Shown in pieces: positions 63,874 to 64,000 of a stretch of DNA of 64,000 nucleotides; position 1 is the stretch's first letter; the number at the start of each line of letters is the position of its first letter. A program made the translations under genes and the position numbers. Location of the stretch: the IMG/VR virus record IMGVR_UViG_3300044712_000982, positions 42,286 to 106,285 of that record. One strand, written 5' to 3'. The DNA comes from a virus. The notes under the pieces are model-generated. The model was not told the origin of the DNA and did no database searches. It saw only the letters and a program-made list of their open reading frames with translations.

Positions 63874-64000
63874 GCTCGGTGCTCGGTGCTCGGTGCTCGG
63901 TGCTCGGTGCTCGGTGCTCGGTGCTCGGTGCTCGGTGCTCGGTGCTCGGTGCTCGGTGCTCGGTGCTCGGTGCTCGGTGCTCGGTGCTCGGTGCTCGGTG
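63874..64000. repeat. tandem array of the 7-mer GCTCGGT
   Basis: Eighteen perfect contiguous copies plus one base, running off the window end, so the total is unknown. It lies upstream of the leftward accessory operon. No inverted symmetry. Confidence 0.9.

Noticed and set aside
1-64000. CRISPR array
   Set aside because: No regularly spaced direct repeats with unique spacers; the repeats seen are tandem 7-mers, iterons or gene-internal motifs.
1-64000. Integrase, excisionase or transposase
   Set aside because: No tyrosine or serine recombinase signature or insertion-sequence end was recognised on either strand.
63874-64000. Protein-coding reading of the GCTCGGT array
   Set aside because: All frames stay open only because the repeat lacks stops. 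There is no start or ribosome site.

Overview
The window is high-GC actinobacterial mobile DNA. GTG and TTG starts are common, genes overlap by ATGA/GTGA, and Lsr2, DUF2637/SpdB-like, XRE-DUF5753/DUF6879 and LPXTG-anchored proteins are all present. No chromosomal housekeeping gene, integrase or attachment site is visible. It reads as a siphovirus-type phage genome joined to an actinobacterial conjugative (TraB/FtsK-type) plasmid or integrative element. It may be one phage-plasmid or two elements lying next to each other; the window cannot decide this.

Layout. 1-24 kb (+): late phage genes. In order these are three glycosyltransferases, a prohead protease fused to scaffold, major capsid protein, connectors, tail tube, a frameshifted tail-assembly chaperone pair, tape measure, a repeat-rich tail fibre, a LamG-type tail protein and a lysis group (M15-like peptidase, holins, C39-like peptidase). 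The group closes with two terminators. 24.3-29.2 kb (+): a structured leader with an 18-residue leader peptide, a winged-helix initiator with palindromic iterons inside its gene, then a chain of small coupled ORFs including an XRE regulator. 34.9-29.2 kb (-): ribbon-helix-helix protein, SNF2-type helicase carrying a nested HNH gene, DNA methylase with a LAGLIDADG intein, MazG-like protein and DNA sliding clamp. 34.9-36.2 kb (+): Lsr2 and an LPXTG surface protein behind a start-site hairpin.

44.8-36.4 kb (-): conjugation region. It holds an HTH autoregulator candidate behind a perfect palindrome, a DUF2637/SpdB-like membrane protein whose gene is studded with the octamer GTTGCAAC, a string of small membrane proteins and a TraB/FtsK-type DNA pump. 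45.0-46.6 kb (+): the DUF6879/XRE-DUF5753 set. 48.5-46.6 kb (-): a second, plasmid-like replication initiator with 21-bp-phased iterons inside its gene. 54-49 kb (-): small zinc-binding proteins and a DnaB/RepA-like helicase with a cluster of CCTGTCC palindromes beyond its 3' end. Divergent XRE repressors follow at 54.1-54.8 kb.

55.15-58.35 kb (+): 33 tRNA genes that together cover all 20 amino acids, with a free-standing HNH endonuclease gene inside the array. Right of it are accessory genes (polynucleotide-kinase-like P-loop protein, DEDD exonuclease, DUF3307-like membrane protein, zinc proteins). The window ends in at least 18 perfect copies of the 7-mer GCTCGGT, which run off the edge.

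Working model (inference): the element replicates autonomously, with up to three initiator/origin-like modules, transfers as double-stranded DNA through the TraB-like pump, and can build phage particles. Its own tRNAs may offset codon mismatch or host tRNA loss. Homing elements (an intein and two HNH genes) sit in its helicase, methylase and tRNA array.
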